Positions 16,601 to 24,265 of a DNA stretch of 25,905 nucleotides are shown here, one piece after another. Each line of letters begins with the position of its first letter. Positions within the stretch are counted from its first letter, which is position 1. The notes under the pieces are model-generated. The model worked only from the letters and a program-made list of their open reading frames with translations. It was not told the origin of the DNA and ran no database searches. This DNA is from Subdoligranulum sp. (GTDB taxonomy: Bacteria > Bacillota > Clostridia > Oscillospirales > Ruminococcaceae). The position numbers and the translations under genes are program-made. The stretch lies in NCBI GenBank assembly GCA_004555405.1, contig SFIE01000027.1, forward strand, positions 1 through 25,905, read 5' to 3'.

Positions 16601-17169
16601 TCGGTGAAAATGCCCACCAATACGATAATAAGCAGGTGTCGGTGGTGTGCGTATTGACCCGCAGCAAGTTTATGACGACCAAATCCAACACCTTGATGGC
16701 GTTTATCAATGTGGAAGATCTTACCGGCACCATGGAGATCATTGTATTTCCTAAGGTTTTGGAAAAATGCCGCGATTCGCTGCAGGAAAATCAGGTGCTT
16801 GTCATCGAAGGCCGTGTTTCCTGCCGGGAAGAAGAAAACGCCAAGCTTTTGGCCGAGCATATCAGCACCGTGCCGGAATATGAGGCGATGCAGCAGCAAG
16901 CCCGATCCGTGCCGCAAAGCCAGAGCACGGCGCAGCCCAAAAGCGGAAAACCGGGCATTTACTTGCTGATCCCCACACAGAATTGCCCCCAATTTGATAA
17001 GGTGAAAAACCTTATGGCAATTTTTGAAGGGCGAAAACCGGTTTATATCAAGTTTGCCGATACCGGCAAATGGGTGGTGGCTCCCCGCAATTTATGGGTG
17101 ACGGAGCATGCACTTTTGTTGCAGGAACTCAAAAATATTCTGGGTGACGAGAATGTTGTATCAAAATAA
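13690..17169 (+). CDS. dnaE: DNA polymerase III subunit alpha (DnaE)
   Basis: A 1159-residue C-family polymerase. The N-terminal PHP domain begins THLHVHTEYSLLDGACRID with metal-type His residues at 10, 12 and 14. The palm has PDFDVDF with Asp401 and Asp403 and a third Asp at 553 in LLKMDFLGLR. Fingers, a helix-hairpin-helix region (about 830-900) and a C-terminal OB fold (about 985-1075, near VSVVCVLTRSKF) follow. The PHP metal ligands look conserved, so a proofreading-like or structural PHP role is possible. Firmicutes normally also have PolC, not in this window. ATG 13690 lies inside the whiA 3' end and has AGGAGAG upstream. dnaE next to pfkA is a conserved Clostridia arrangement. Confidence 0.98.
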   Translation: MPDTQKNFTHLHVHTEYSLLDGACRIDRMFEHLKEMGQTAAAITDHGVMYGCVQFYKAAKAAGIKPIIGCEVYVATRSRFDKVRHIDGNNHLVLLCKNETGYKNLIKLVSAGFLQGFYSKPRIDKELLEQYHEGLICLSACLAGEVPQALLANDYERAKSTALWFNDLFGQGNYYLELQDHGLQEDPIVLPQLIRLSKETGIPLVATNDSHYIQKEDAKMQEILLCIQTGKTIDDADKMEFQTDEFYLKSTQEMYDLFSYVPEACENTNKIAEMCNFDFEFGNTKLPYFEAPDGLTNQQYFEKLCFEGLERRYGPEVPPENRERLAYEIGVIRDMGYTNYYLIVFDYINYAKSVGIPVGPGRGSGAGSIAAYCVGITDIDPVRYHLIFERFLNPERVSMPDFDVDFSYERRQEVIDYVNRKYGSDHVAQIVTFGTMAARNAIRDVGRVMGIPYQNVDRVAKLVPMELKMTLNRALEVSPELKKAYEDDPQVQELIDTALKVEGMPRHASTHAAGVVITREAANEYVPLANNDGVPVTQFNMTEIEELGLLKMDFLGLRTLTVIHDAECEAQKSDPGFSVANMDYDDPATYQMLAQGETEGIFQLESTGMTQVLMGMHPRNLEDIIALISLYRPGPMDSIPTYLRNRREPDKVTYKTPELAHILDVTNGCIVYQEQVMQIFRELAGFSFGQADNIRRAMSKKKHKVMEAERGHFVQGCAENHISESIANALYDEMSSFASYAFNKSHAACYAYVAFQTAYLKCHYPCEFMSALMTSVLDNTDKVIEYSGECQRLGIKVQPPDINISGGGFTPDAGKIRFGLNAVKNVGRGLIDAVIRERETRPFRSLYDFCKRMHGSELNRRAVESLIKSGAFDSIEATRRGMMDSVESILKSIETDARRNVEGQLDLFSALAGGSEETASHDFQIPPKAEYPLAELLQLEKEVSGLYLSGHPLDGYRELINKIACPIKDLIGENAHQYDNKQVSVVCVLTRSKFMTTKSNTLMAFINVEDLTGTMEIIVFPKVLEKCRDSLQENQVLVIEGRVSCREEENAKLLAEHISTVPEYEAMQQQARSVPQSQSTAQPKSGKPGIYLLIPTQNCPQFDKVKNLMAIFEGRKPVYIKFADTGKWVVAPRNLWVTEHALLLQELKNILGDENVVSK

Positions 17170-17220
17170 CATGAAACAGGATTCAAAAGTCCATAAAACA
17201 CTTTGACACAACATTCTCGT
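17147..17220. repeat. Long inverted repeat spanning the dnaE stop and the pfkA promoter
   Basis: 17147-17165 is complementary to 17202-17220 at 18 of 19 positions (13 bp uninterrupted, one mismatch, 5 more bp), with a 36-nt loop. The left arm is the last codons of dnaE; the right arm contains the -35 box and most of the spacer of the pfkA promoter. In readthrough RNA it would form a stable hairpin followed by a U-rich stretch (17226-17238), so it could end dnaE transcription. Confidence 0.8.
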
Positions 17221-17231
17221 GTTGATATAAT
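17203..17231 (+). promoter_or_regulatory. Consensus sigma-A promoter of pfkA
   Basis: TTGACA (17203-17208), exactly 17 nt, TATAAT (17226-17231): both hexamers are perfect. It gives an untranslated leader of about 75 nt to the pfkA ATG. So pfkA can be transcribed independently of the upstream run. Confidence 0.93.
17209..17224. promoter_or_regulatory. Candidate operator dyad inside the pfkA promoter spacer
   Basis: CAACA at 17209-17213 and TGTTG at 17220-17224 form an exact dyad with a 6-nt centre, filling the gap between the -35 and -10 boxes. A repressor bound here would block RNA polymerase. No known operator consensus is clearly matched. Confidence 0.45.
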
Positions 17232-17314
17232 TCTTTTTAGATGATGGAAGAGGGAAACAGAAATATAGAAAATATGTGCGGAAACACAGAAAACGCATCA
17301 GGAGGAGAAGAGAT

Positions 17315-18289
17315 ATGGTAAAAGAAATCAAGACCATTGGCGTTTTGACCAGCGGCGGCGATGCCCCCGGTATGAACGCCTGCGTGCGCGCCATTGTGCG
17401 AACCGGTATTGCAAAGGGCTTCCGTATGATCGGCGTCCAGCGCGGCTACAACGGCCTCATCAACGGTGAATGCTATGAAATGAATCTCCGCTCGGTTTCT
17501 AATATCATTCACCGCGGCGGCACGGTGCTGTATACGGCCCGCTGCCTGGAATTCAAAACCGAGGAAGGCCAGCAAAAGGCAGTAGACCGCTGCAAGGAGC
17601 TTGGCATTGATGCGCTGGTGGTCATTGGCGGCGACGGCAGCTTTATGGGGGCCCGTGCGCTTTCCAACAAGGGCATTCCCTGCGTGGGCATTCCCGGCAC
17701 CATTGATAATGATATTGCCTGCAGCGAGTATACCATCGGCTACGATACTGCCATGAACACCGCTGTGGAAATGATCGATAAACTGCGTGACACCACCCAA
17801 AGTCATGATCGCTGCAGCGTGGTAGAGGTTATGGGCCATCATGCAGGCTATATTGCCCTGAATGTGGGCATTGCCACCGGTGCAATGGCAGTGCTGCTGC
17901 CCGAGCGTCCCTTTGATTTTGAGCGCGATATCCTTGTTCCCATGAACAAAACACAGCTGAGCGGCAAAAAGCACTTTATCATCATTGTTTCCGAAGGTAT
18001 CGTTCCCGCACAGGAGCTGGCCCGCAAAATTCAAACCCGTACCGGCGTGGACACCCGTGCCACGGTTTTGGGCCATGTGCAGCGCGGCGGCTCGCCCACC
18101 CTGCGAGATCGCGTAATGGCATCCACCATGGGCTATCACGCGGTGGATCTGCTCTCGATTGGCATTTACAACCGTGTTGTGGCGGTTACCGGCGGCAAGG
18201 TCGTGGACTATGATATCAATGTTGCACTGGGTATGCATAAAACCATTGACAGCAGCATGATCGATGTGGCCAACACCATTTCTATCTAA
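17315..18289 (+). CDS. pfkA: ATP-dependent 6-phosphofructokinase
   Basis: A 324-residue group A phosphofructokinase making fructose-1,6-bisphosphate, the committed glycolytic step. Motifs: GVLTSGGDAPGMNACVRA, the ATP loop GGDGS at 105-109 (Gly108, as in ATP- rather than PPi-dependent enzymes), the substrate-binding GIPGTIDNDI with catalytic Asp, VEVMGHHAGYIAL, and the signature ATVLGHVQRGGSPTLRDR. Length is typical (about 320). ATG 17315 has GGAGGAG 7 nt upstream. The gene has its own consensus promoter and a strong terminator. Its product is the metabolite that normally stimulates HprK, encoded upstream. Confidence 0.98.
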   Translation: MVKEIKTIGVLTSGGDAPGMNACVRAIVRTGIAKGFRMIGVQRGYNGLINGECYEMNLRSVSNIIHRGGTVLYTARCLEFKTEEGQQKAVDRCKELGIDALVVIGGDGSFMGARALSNKGIPCVGIPGTIDNDIACSEYTIGYDTAMNTAVEMIDKLRDTTQSHDRCSVVEVMGHHAGYIALNVGIATGAMAVLLPERPFDFERDILVPMNKTQLSGKKHFIIIVSEGIVPAQELARKIQTRTGVDTRATVLGHVQRGGSPTLRDRVMASTMGYHAVDLLSIGIYNRVVAVTGGKVVDYDINVALGMHKTIDSSMIDVANTISI

Positions 18290-18312
18290 GACTATTTTTA
18301 TACAGATTATCA

Positions 18313-18356
18313 AAAAAGAGCTTTTTGCCTCAAAAACATGGCAAAAAGCTCTTTTT
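18313..18356. terminator. Bidirectional terminator between pfkA and hemW
   Basis: A 17-bp perfect stem (18313-18329 with 18340-18356) and 10-nt loop, flanked by A and T runs on the two sides, so it can terminate both the plus-strand pfkA and minus-strand hemW messages. Confidence 0.93.
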
Positions 18357-18363
18357 GCGTTAC

Positions 18364-19440
18364 TTAAATCAATTCTTCCAAAATACTGTTCTGCACGATC
18401 AGCCCAGTTGGGGTAAGAGCAAGATTTTTCCCATCAAACACAGCATAGCCCGCCTGCACACAGCGCTTGATAAAAGCCAACTGCCGGGCGCTGAATTCGC
18501 CGCCCCATTGCGCCTTCCATACGCCAAGATCCAAGCCGTCGCGCAGCCGCAGGCGCATCAAAAGGTAATCCTCGGCATTGCAGCCGCCATCCGGCACGGG
18601 CTCATAGCCCTGCACAAACGCGCTTGTGCTGCCGGGCCAATAAAAACGGCGGTTGGCAACGCAGCTATGCGCTCCGGGGCCAAGGCCCCAGTAGTCCATG
18701 CAGTTCCAATACAAAAGATTGTGTTTTCCCTCAAAGCCCGGGCGGGCGAAGTTGCTGATCTCGTATTGCCGGTAGCCGATTTCCTCTAAACGGTTTACGG
18801 CGTAAAGATAAAAATCGGCGGCTTCATCCGGCGTAGGCAGCCCCTCGGGCGGATGCTTTCCAAAGGCAGTGCCGGGCTCGATCTTGAGCAGATAGGCAGA
18901 AATATGCGTGGCGCCGCCCTGCTGCAAAAGAGAAAGCGTTTCATCGAACTCACGGCAGGAATAGTGGGGGAGCGCCATCATAATATCGCCGCTGATGTTT
19001 GTAAAACCGGCCTGCCCGGCCCACAAAAGAGCCTGTTTGGCCTGCTGCGCAGTGTGTGGGCGGCCAAGGCGCTGCAGCTGTTCATCATAAGCACTTTGCA
19101 CGCCAAAGCTGATGCGATTCACTCCCGCCGCGCGAAACCCGGCCAAGGAATCCAAAGTAACTGTTTCCGGGTTGGCTTCGAGCGTAATTTCAGCCCCAGG
19201 CAGCGGATCGGCTGCATCGATCAGTTTGGCTGCCTGTGCGGGGGAAAGCAGGCTGGGGGTGCCGCCGCCAAAGTATACGGTGGCCGGCCGGCGGCCGCGC
19301 AGGCGTTTTAATTCGCGCAGTAAGGCGTTTATATAGTCATCGGGCACACATCGACTGCCGCCGGCAGAATAAAAATCGCAATAACGGCATTTTGCCAAGC
19401 AGTAGGGAATGTGCAGATATAAACCGAGAGAATCTTTCAT
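18364..19440 (-). CDS. hemW: Radical SAM heme chaperone HemW (coproporphyrinogen III oxidase-like)
   Basis: A 358-residue radical SAM protein. The N-terminus MKDSLGLYLHIPYCLAKCRY carries the CX3CX2C iron-sulfur motif (Cys14, Cys18, Cys21). Then YFGGGTPSLL, the SAM-binding ITLEANPET, FGVQSAYDEQLQRLGR and GLGPGAHS, and a C-terminal HemN-type domain. HemW is usually annotated as an oxygen-independent coproporphyrinogen oxidase but characterised members bind and transfer heme. The short N-terminus without the extra Cys of HemN favours HemW. Start 19440 (ATG) has AGAGG 8 nt upstream. In many Firmicutes hemW follows lepA directly; here lepA lies about 1 kb away with a Bax inhibitor gene between. 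Confidence 0.93.
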   Translation of the reverse strand: MKDSLGLYLHIPYCLAKCRYCDFYSAGGSRCVPDDYINALLRELKRLRGRRPATVYFGGGTPSLLSPAQAAKLIDAADPLPGAEITLEANPETVTLDSLAGFRAAGVNRISFGVQSAYDEQLQRLGRPHTAQQAKQALLWAGQAGFTNISGDIMMALPHYSCREFDETLSLLQQGGATHISAYLLKIEPGTAFGKHPPEGLPTPDEAADFYLYAVNRLEEIGYRQYEISNFARPGFEGKHNLLYWNCMDYWGLGPGAHSCVANRRFYWPGSTSAFVQGYEPVPDGGCNAEDYLLMRLRLRDGLDLGVWKAQWGGEFSARQLAFIKRCVQAGYAVFDGKNLALTPTGLIVQNSILEELI

Positions 19441-19471
19441 GCGGGAAACCTCTTTGTGCAAGTTTTATAAA

Positions 19472-19500
19472 ATTTTAACAAATTTTTATAAATTAAGCAA
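19472..19500 (-). promoter_or_regulatory. Probable sigma-A promoter of hemW
   Basis: On the minus strand TTGCTT (19500-19495), 17 nt, TAAAAT (19477-19472), about 32 nt before the hemW ATG, in a very AT-rich stretch. Confidence 0.55.
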
Positions 19501-19523
19501 TGGTTTCTTCGGTGCAAGTGGCG

Positions 19524-19529
19524 TATAAT
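19524..19529 (+). promoter_or_regulatory. -10 element for the Bax inhibitor-1 family gene
   Basis: A perfect TATAAT 40 nt before the ATG. No good -35 is visible 16-18 nt upstream (TGGTTT at 19501 is the best), so the promoter may depend on an activator or be weak. Confidence 0.5.
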
Positions 19530-19568
19530 AGTAATAATTAAAGAACGCAGAAAAGAGAGGAATCTTTC

Positions 19569-20285
19569 ATGCCGAATTACAATCAAAATTATAATCGCTG
19601 GGAACCGGAATATTCCATGGGCGCACAGCTTACACTGAATCAGTATATGACCCGTGCTTTTACATGGATGTTCATCGGTTTGCTTACTACTTTTGGCTTG
19701 GCTTTTGCCATTGCGTGGACAGGGCTGTATGTGCCCATTATGCGAAGCGGCGCCGTGTTTGCCATCACCATCGCGGAGTTTATACTGGTGATCGCGCTGT
19801 CATCGCGTGTGCAGCACATGGCACCGGCCACAGCAACACTGCTGTTTTTCCTGTATGCCGTGATGAATGGCGTAATGTTCAGCGTATATTTTATTGCGTA
19901 TAATCTGCCCATGCTGATCGGAGCATTTTTGGTGGCTGCCATTTATTTTGGCGTAATGGCTGCTTATGGCGCCATCACCAAAAAAGATCTCAGCAGTTGG
20001 GGTGCCATTGGGCTGTCGGGCCTGATCGCGCTGCTGATCTTTGAGATCATCTGTATGTTCCTGAACATTGGCAACACGCTGCTTTGCGTGGTGGGCCTGG
20101 TGCTGTTTATGTGCATCACTGCCTACGATACACAAAAAATCAAGGCATACTACTATTCGTTCTGCAACGACTCCGCCATGCTGGAAAAAGCCGGTATTCT
20201 GGCAGCCCTCAGCCTGTATCTGGACTTCATCAATATTTTCCTGCGTGTGCTGCGCTTGTTTGCGCGCAATCGCAGCAACAACTGA
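19569..20285 (+). CDS. Bax inhibitor-1 (YccA/YbhL) family membrane protein
   Basis: A 238-residue integral membrane protein with a short polar, Asn/Tyr-rich N-terminus (about 1-20) and seven predicted helices from about residue 28 to 230. Family hallmarks are LNQYMTRAFTWMFIGLL at the start, AITKKDLSSWG between helices and the C-terminal FMCITAYDTQKIK with the conserved Asp of the pH-sensing pair, followed by ALSLYLDFINIFLRVLRLF. Bacterial members (YbhL, YccA, BsYetJ) act as pH-dependent calcium leak channels or modulate FtsH; the role here is unknown. GAGAGGAATCTTTC precedes the ATG. It is monocistronic between divergent hemW and convergent lepA. Confidence 0.92.
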   Translation: MPNYNQNYNRWEPEYSMGAQLTLNQYMTRAFTWMFIGLLTTFGLAFAIAWTGLYVPIMRSGAVFAITIAEFILVIALSSRVQHMAPATATLLFFLYAVMNGVMFSVYFIAYNLPMLIGAFLVAAIYFGVMAAYGAITKKDLSSWGAIGLSGLIALLIFEIICMFLNIGNTLLCVVGLVLFMCITAYDTQKIKAYYYSFCNDSAMLEKAGILAALSLYLDFINIFLRVLRLFARNRSNN

Positions 20286-20305
20286 TTTTTACCATCGGAA
20301 AAGCA

Positions 20306-20341
20306 AAACAGCGGCAAGGCCTTTCGGCTTTGCCGCTGTTT
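20306..20341. terminator. Terminator between the Bax inhibitor gene and lepA
   Basis: AAACAGCGGCAA (20306-20317) pairs with TTGCCGCTGTTT (20330-20341), extended by a G-T pair and GCC/GGC around TTTC. T-rich sequence follows on both strands (TTTCGTTT on plus, TTTTGCTTTT on minus), so it probably serves both convergent genes. Confidence 0.85.
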
Positions 20342-20379
20342 CGTTTGATGCGGCTTTACACCGCGATTTTTAAGGCAGA

Positions 20380-22188
20380 TCAGTCGTCGCTGTCCAGCTT
20401 CAGCACGGCGGTAAAGGCCTCGCTGGGCAGTTCTACGCTGCCAAGCTGACGCATCTTCTTTTTGCCTTCCTTCTGCTTTTCCAGCAGCTTCTTTTTGCGG
20501 CTGATATCACCGCCGTAGCACTTGGCCAGCACATCCTTGCGCATAGCCTTTACGGTTTCGCGGGCAATGATCTTGCCGCCCACCGCAGCCTGTACAGGAA
20601 TTTCAAACAGCATACGGGGAATATTGTCGCGCAGCTTTTCGCAGATACGGCGGCCCTTGGCGTAGGCGTTGTCGGCAAACACGATCATGGAAAGAGCATC
20701 CACGGGATCGCCGTTCAGCAGGAAGTCCATCTTAACCAGCTTGCTTTCACGGAAGCCCTTCATTTCATAATCATAGCTGGCGTAACCGCGGCTGCGGCTC
20801 TTGATGGCATCAAAGAAATCGTACACGATCTCACCCAAGGGCATTTCGTAGTGCAGGTCCACGCGCGTGGCATCCAGGTATTTCATTTCCAGCAGATTTC
20901 CGCGCTTGGTCTGGCACAGATCCATCAAGCTGCCCACATAGTCGTTGGGCGTATACACATGCACATCCACAAAGGGCTCTTCCTGCTTGGCAATGTTGGT
21001 GGGATCGGGATAGGCGCTGGGGTTTTCGATCATTTCAACGGTGCCGTCTGTCAGCGTGATCCGGTAGGAAACGCTGGGCGCTGTGGTAACCAGATCCAGA
21101 TCAAACTCGCGCTCCAAGCGCTGGGTGATGATATCCATGTGCAAAAGCCCCAGAAAACCGCAGCGGAAGCCAAAGCCAAGCGCGGTCGAGGTTTCCAGAT
21201 CAAACGAAAGAGCGGCATCATTCAGCTGCAGCTTTTCCAAAGCATCCTTCAACTCGTTATACTTCGAGCCGTCGGCAGGGTAAATGCCGCAGAATACCAT
21301 GGGCGTTACTTTGCGGTAACCGGGCAGAGCCTGCGCAGTGGGGCGGTTTGCCAGCGTGATGGTATCGCCTACGCGGGTGTCGCGCACGGTTTTGATGCTG
21401 GCGGTCAGATAGCCAACTTCACCGGCGCGCAGCTCACTGCAAGGGGAAAGCTGGGTGGCACCCATCTGGCCCACCTCCACCAGCTGAAATTCAGCGCCGG
21501 TACTCATCAAACGAATGGTATCGCCGGGCTTTACAGTGCCCTCAAAAACGCGGATATAAACGATAACTCCCTTGTAGGAGTCATATACACTGTCGAAGAT
21601 CAAAGCCTTTAAAGGCGCATCCGGGTCACCGGTGGGAGCGGGAATATTGGCGACCACATCCTCCAGCACATCGGCAATGCCAATGCCCAGCTTGGCGCTT
21701 ACGCGGGGGGCATCCATGCAAGGCAGGCCCACCAGCTCTTCCACCTCGGTGGCTACACGATCCGGCTCAGCGCTGGGCAGATCGATCTTATTCAGGATCG
21801 GCACAACCTCCAGATTGTTGTCAATGGCAAGATAGCAGTTTGCCAAGGTCTGTGCTTCCACGCCCTGGCTGGCATCCACCACCAAAACAGCACCCTCGCA
21901 GGCGGCCAGGCTGCGGCTTACTTCGTAGCTGAAGTCCACATGGCCCGGCGTGTCAATAAGGTTGAATTCGTAGGTCTGCCCGTTTTTGGCGTGGTAGTGC
22001 ATGGTCACAGCGCGGGCTTTGATCGTGATGCCGCGTTCGCGCTCCAATTCCATATCATCCAGGATCTGATCCTCCATCGTGCGTTTATCCACGCTGTCGG
22101 TCAGCTCCAAAATGCGGTCGCTCAAAGTGGATTTGCCGTGGTCGATGTGAGCAATAATGCAAAAATTGCGGATATTTTCGTTAGACAA
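20380..22188 (-). CDS. lepA: Elongation factor 4 (LepA)
   Basis: A 602-residue translational GTPase, the usual LepA length. G motifs are AHIDHGKST (13-21), the switch I region RERGITIKA, DTPGH and NKID; the LepA-specific C-terminal domain follows (SYDYEMKGFRESKLVKMDFL, then KKKLLEKQKEGKKKMRQLG). LepA back-translocates or remodels ribosomes and aids 30S biogenesis under stress. The start codon is TTG at 22188: AGGAGG lies 9 nt upstream and no ATG is available in frame nearby. It is the last gene of the ttcA-like - alr - lepA operon, 36 nt after alr. The usual downstream partner hemW is displaced. Confidence 0.98.
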   Translation of the reverse strand: MSNENIRNFCIIAHIDHGKSTLSDRILELTDSVDKRTMEDQILDDMELERERGITIKARAVTMHYHAKNGQTYEFNLIDTPGHVDFSYEVSRSLAACEGAVLVVDASQGVEAQTLANCYLAIDNNLEVVPILNKIDLPSAEPDRVATEVEELVGLPCMDAPRVSAKLGIGIADVLEDVVANIPAPTGDPDAPLKALIFDSVYDSYKGVIVYIRVFEGTVKPGDTIRLMSTGAEFQLVEVGQMGATQLSPCSELRAGEVGYLTASIKTVRDTRVGDTITLANRPTAQALPGYRKVTPMVFCGIYPADGSKYNELKDALEKLQLNDAALSFDLETSTALGFGFRCGFLGLLHMDIITQRLEREFDLDLVTTAPSVSYRITLTDGTVEMIENPSAYPDPTNIAKQEEPFVDVHVYTPNDYVGSLMDLCQTKRGNLLEMKYLDATRVDLHYEMPLGEIVYDFFDAIKSRSRGYASYDYEMKGFRESKLVKMDFLLNGDPVDALSMIVFADNAYAKGRRICEKLRDNIPRMLFEIPVQAAVGGKIIARETVKAMRKDVLAKCYGGDISRKKKLLEKQKEGKKKMRQLGSVELPSEAFTAVLKLDSDD

Positions 22189-22224
22189 TGGTTGCGTCCT
22201 CCTTTTTTACAATGAGAAGGGCAG

Positions 22225-23412
22225 TCAGCCCTGTAAATAATCCACAGCACTGGCCGGTTTGCCCTCAACCAGATACAGGCGGGGCATACGGCGGCTCATG
22301 CCGCAAAGAATTTCATAATTGATGGTGCCGGCCTTTTGTGCAATGTCATCCACCGAGTCACCGGCTTGGCCCGGGCCAAACACGATCACTTCGTCCTGCG
22401 GCTTTGCCTCAGGAATGGCAGTCACATCTACCATAAGCTGGTCCATGCACACGCGGCCCACAACGGGTGCGGGCTTTCCGTGAATGGTCAGCACGCCCTT
22501 GCTGCTCAGGCTGCGCGGGTAGCCGTCGGCATATCCAATGCAGCAGGTGGCAATGCGCATGGGCTTGCTGGCGGTAAAGGTGCAGCCATAGCTGATGCTT
22601 TCGCCGGGGTCAAGCTCTTTTATATAACTGATGCGGGTTTTCACGGTCATGGTTTGCCGATAGCCCTGCAGGGGAACATCGGAACTGGGCTGGCAGCCAT
22701 ACAAGATCACACCGGCGCGCACCAGATCCATGCCCCATTCCGGGTGCAAAAGCTGGGCGGCACTGTTGCAGCAATGGCAGGTTTTAAAGCTGTGCCCATT
22801 GGCTTTCAGCGTGTCCACTGCCTGGCAAAACAGTGCGTGCTGCTGTTCGGTGTATGCAATGTCGGCGGGGGCTAAGCTGTCAGCCACTGCAAAATGCTGG
22901 AAGATGCCGGTGATCCTGATCCCCTTTAAAGCATAACACTGTTCCATTTGCTGCAATGCCTGCTGCGGCGCACGGCGCATATCAAATCCAATGCGTCCCA
23001 TGCCGGTGTCTACCTTTAAATGGCAGGGAACAGGATGCCCGGGCAGGGCGGCGGCAGATAGCGCTTTCGCATAGTCCAGACTGAACAAGGCTTGCGTGAT
23101 GTTATACTGCGCCAGCAAAGGTGCTTGTGCCGGGTCTGTATAGCCCAGCAGAAGAATCGGCGTTGTAATGCCGTGGCGGCGCAGACGGAGTGCTTCCGGC
23201 AAAGCGGCAGCGGCAAACCAGGCGGCTCCTAAGCTGGAAAGCAGGTTGGCCACCACCAGATCGCCGTGGCCGTAGGCATCGGCTTTGATCACCGCACAAA
23301 CCGATGCCTTGCCTGCGTTATGCTGAATTTGCTCAAAGTTGTGGCAAAAAGCATCCAGATCGATTTCGGCCCAGCAGCGGCCGGTAAGATAACAAAGTTC
23401 AGCTTGTTCCAT
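22225..23412 (-). CDS. alr: Alanine racemase
   Basis: A 395-residue PLP enzyme interconverting L- and D-alanine for peptidoglycan. The PLP-lysine motif AVIKADAYGHG puts the Schiff-base Lys at residue 43; KVDTGMGRIGF, the phosphate-binding region and the catalytic SYGCTF tyrosine in the C-terminal beta domain follow, with CIGYADGYPR and GRVCMDQLMVDVT. ATG 23412 has GGGAGG 10 nt upstream; it lies one nucleotide past the stop of the ttcA-like gene, so translation is coupled. In spore formers Alr can also limit L-alanine germination, but gene position here suggests a housekeeping role. Confidence 0.97.
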   Translation of the reverse strand: MEQAELCYLTGRCWAEIDLDAFCHNFEQIQHNAGKASVCAVIKADAYGHGDLVVANLLSSLGAAWFAAAALPEALRLRRHGITTPILLLGYTDPAQAPLLAQYNITQALFSLDYAKALSAAALPGHPVPCHLKVDTGMGRIGFDMRRAPQQALQQMEQCYALKGIRITGIFQHFAVADSLAPADIAYTEQQHALFCQAVDTLKANGHSFKTCHCCNSAAQLLHPEWGMDLVRAGVILYGCQPSSDVPLQGYRQTMTVKTRISYIKELDPGESISYGCTFTASKPMRIATCCIGYADGYPRSLSSKGVLTIHGKPAPVVGRVCMDQLMVDVTAIPEAKPQDEVIVFGPGQAGDSVDDIAQKAGTINYEILCGMSRRMPRLYLVEGKPASAVDYLQG

Positions 23413-23413
23413 A

Positions 23414-24151
23414 TCAGTGGTTCCTCCCGGTATGCACAGGGCCCCAGCCGTCAATGCCGCTGGTTTGCAGCGCGTGCAGGGTCTTTTGGCGGAATGCAGG
23501 GTCTTCGCGGCTCATCTGCTTTACAAAATTCTTGGTATCTTCACGCACAGTCACACCGTCAGCAGGGCAAAGGCTTTTGATCACCGGCAGCTCGGCATCG
23601 CGAACGGCGTGGCGCACATCGCTTTCATTGGCCAGCAGCATGGGGCGGATCATGGTGATATCCTTGCGGGAAAGATAGGTGACAGGGGAAAAACACCCTA
23701 TGCGGCCCTCTCGCCACAGGTTCATATAAAATGTTTCGATCGCATCATCCAAATGATGGCCAAGGGCAACCTTGTTGCAGCCAAGTTCTTTGGCTGTGTT
23801 GTGCAAAATGCCCCGGCGGAATTTGGCACACAATGCACAGGGGTTGGGTTCTTTGCGCAGATCAAATACGATGCGGCCGATCTCTGTCCGGCGGATCTCA
23901 TAGGGGATATTTTGGCTGGCGAACAGCTGCTCAAGAGGGGAGTAATCGGTTTCTACACCGCCAAAACGCGGATCAAGCGTGACGGCTGCCACTTCAAACG
24001 GAATGCCCAAATAAGCGCGCAGGTGGCCCAGCGCAACGGTGAGGGCAACACTGTCTTTGCCGCCGCTCACACCCACACAAATGCGGTCACCGGGCTGGAT
24101 CATATCGTAGTCTTGAATAGCTTTGCGCATAAGCCCTTCCAAACGCTGCAT
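23414..24151 (-). CDS. PP-loop tRNA thiolation enzyme, TtcA/TtuA family
   Basis: A 245-residue N-type ATP pyrophosphatase. The PP-loop SGGKDS is at 29-34; the CXXC pair is Cys105/Cys108 (PCALC), and a third Cys195 (SLCPAD) completes the three-Cys set that holds a 4Fe-4S cluster in TtcA and TtuA. LGHHLDDAIET is the conserved helix before it. Such enzymes sulfurate tRNA, for example s2C32 by TtcA. It lacks the TtuA-type flanking zinc fingers, so a TtcA-like enzyme is more likely, but the exact base is not certain. The start ATG 24151 has AAAGGAG 9 nt upstream. First gene of a three-gene operon. Confidence 0.88.
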   Translation of the reverse strand: MQRLEGLMRKAIQDYDMIQPGDRICVGVSGGKDSVALTVALGHLRAYLGIPFEVAAVTLDPRFGGVETDYSPLEQLFASQNIPYEIRRTEIGRIVFDLRKEPNPCALCAKFRRGILHNTAKELGCNKVALGHHLDDAIETFYMNLWREGRIGCFSPVTYLSRKDITMIRPMLLANESDVRHAVRDAELPVIKSLCPADGVTVREDTKNFVKQMSREDPAFRQKTLHALQTSGIDGWGPVHTGRNH

Positions 24152-24237
24152 GATGGAATCTCCTTTCAGGAAAGGCAAAAACCCAGGCGGGGCTTTGTGT
24201 ATCCTGTATCATGGAATTATATGGATTTAACCTTTTT

Positions 24238-24265
24238 ATTATATCATACAGCGGCCGGGTGCAAA
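24238..24265 (-). promoter_or_regulatory. Sigma-A promoter of the ttcA-like - alr - lepA operon
   Basis: On the minus strand TTTGCA (24265-24260), 16 nt, perfect TATAAT (24243-24238). The leader contains a small AGCCC/GGGTT hairpin followed by TTTTTG (about 24199-24181), possibly a weak attenuator. Confidence 0.6.

Noticed and set aside
15406..16992. Antisense frame of 528 codons inside dnaE
   Set aside because: It is a shadow of the DnaE coding bias with no start signal or recognisable domain.
17237..18313. Antisense frame of 358 codons opposite pfkA
   Set aside because: It is covered by pfkA and extends through its promoter and leader; no support.
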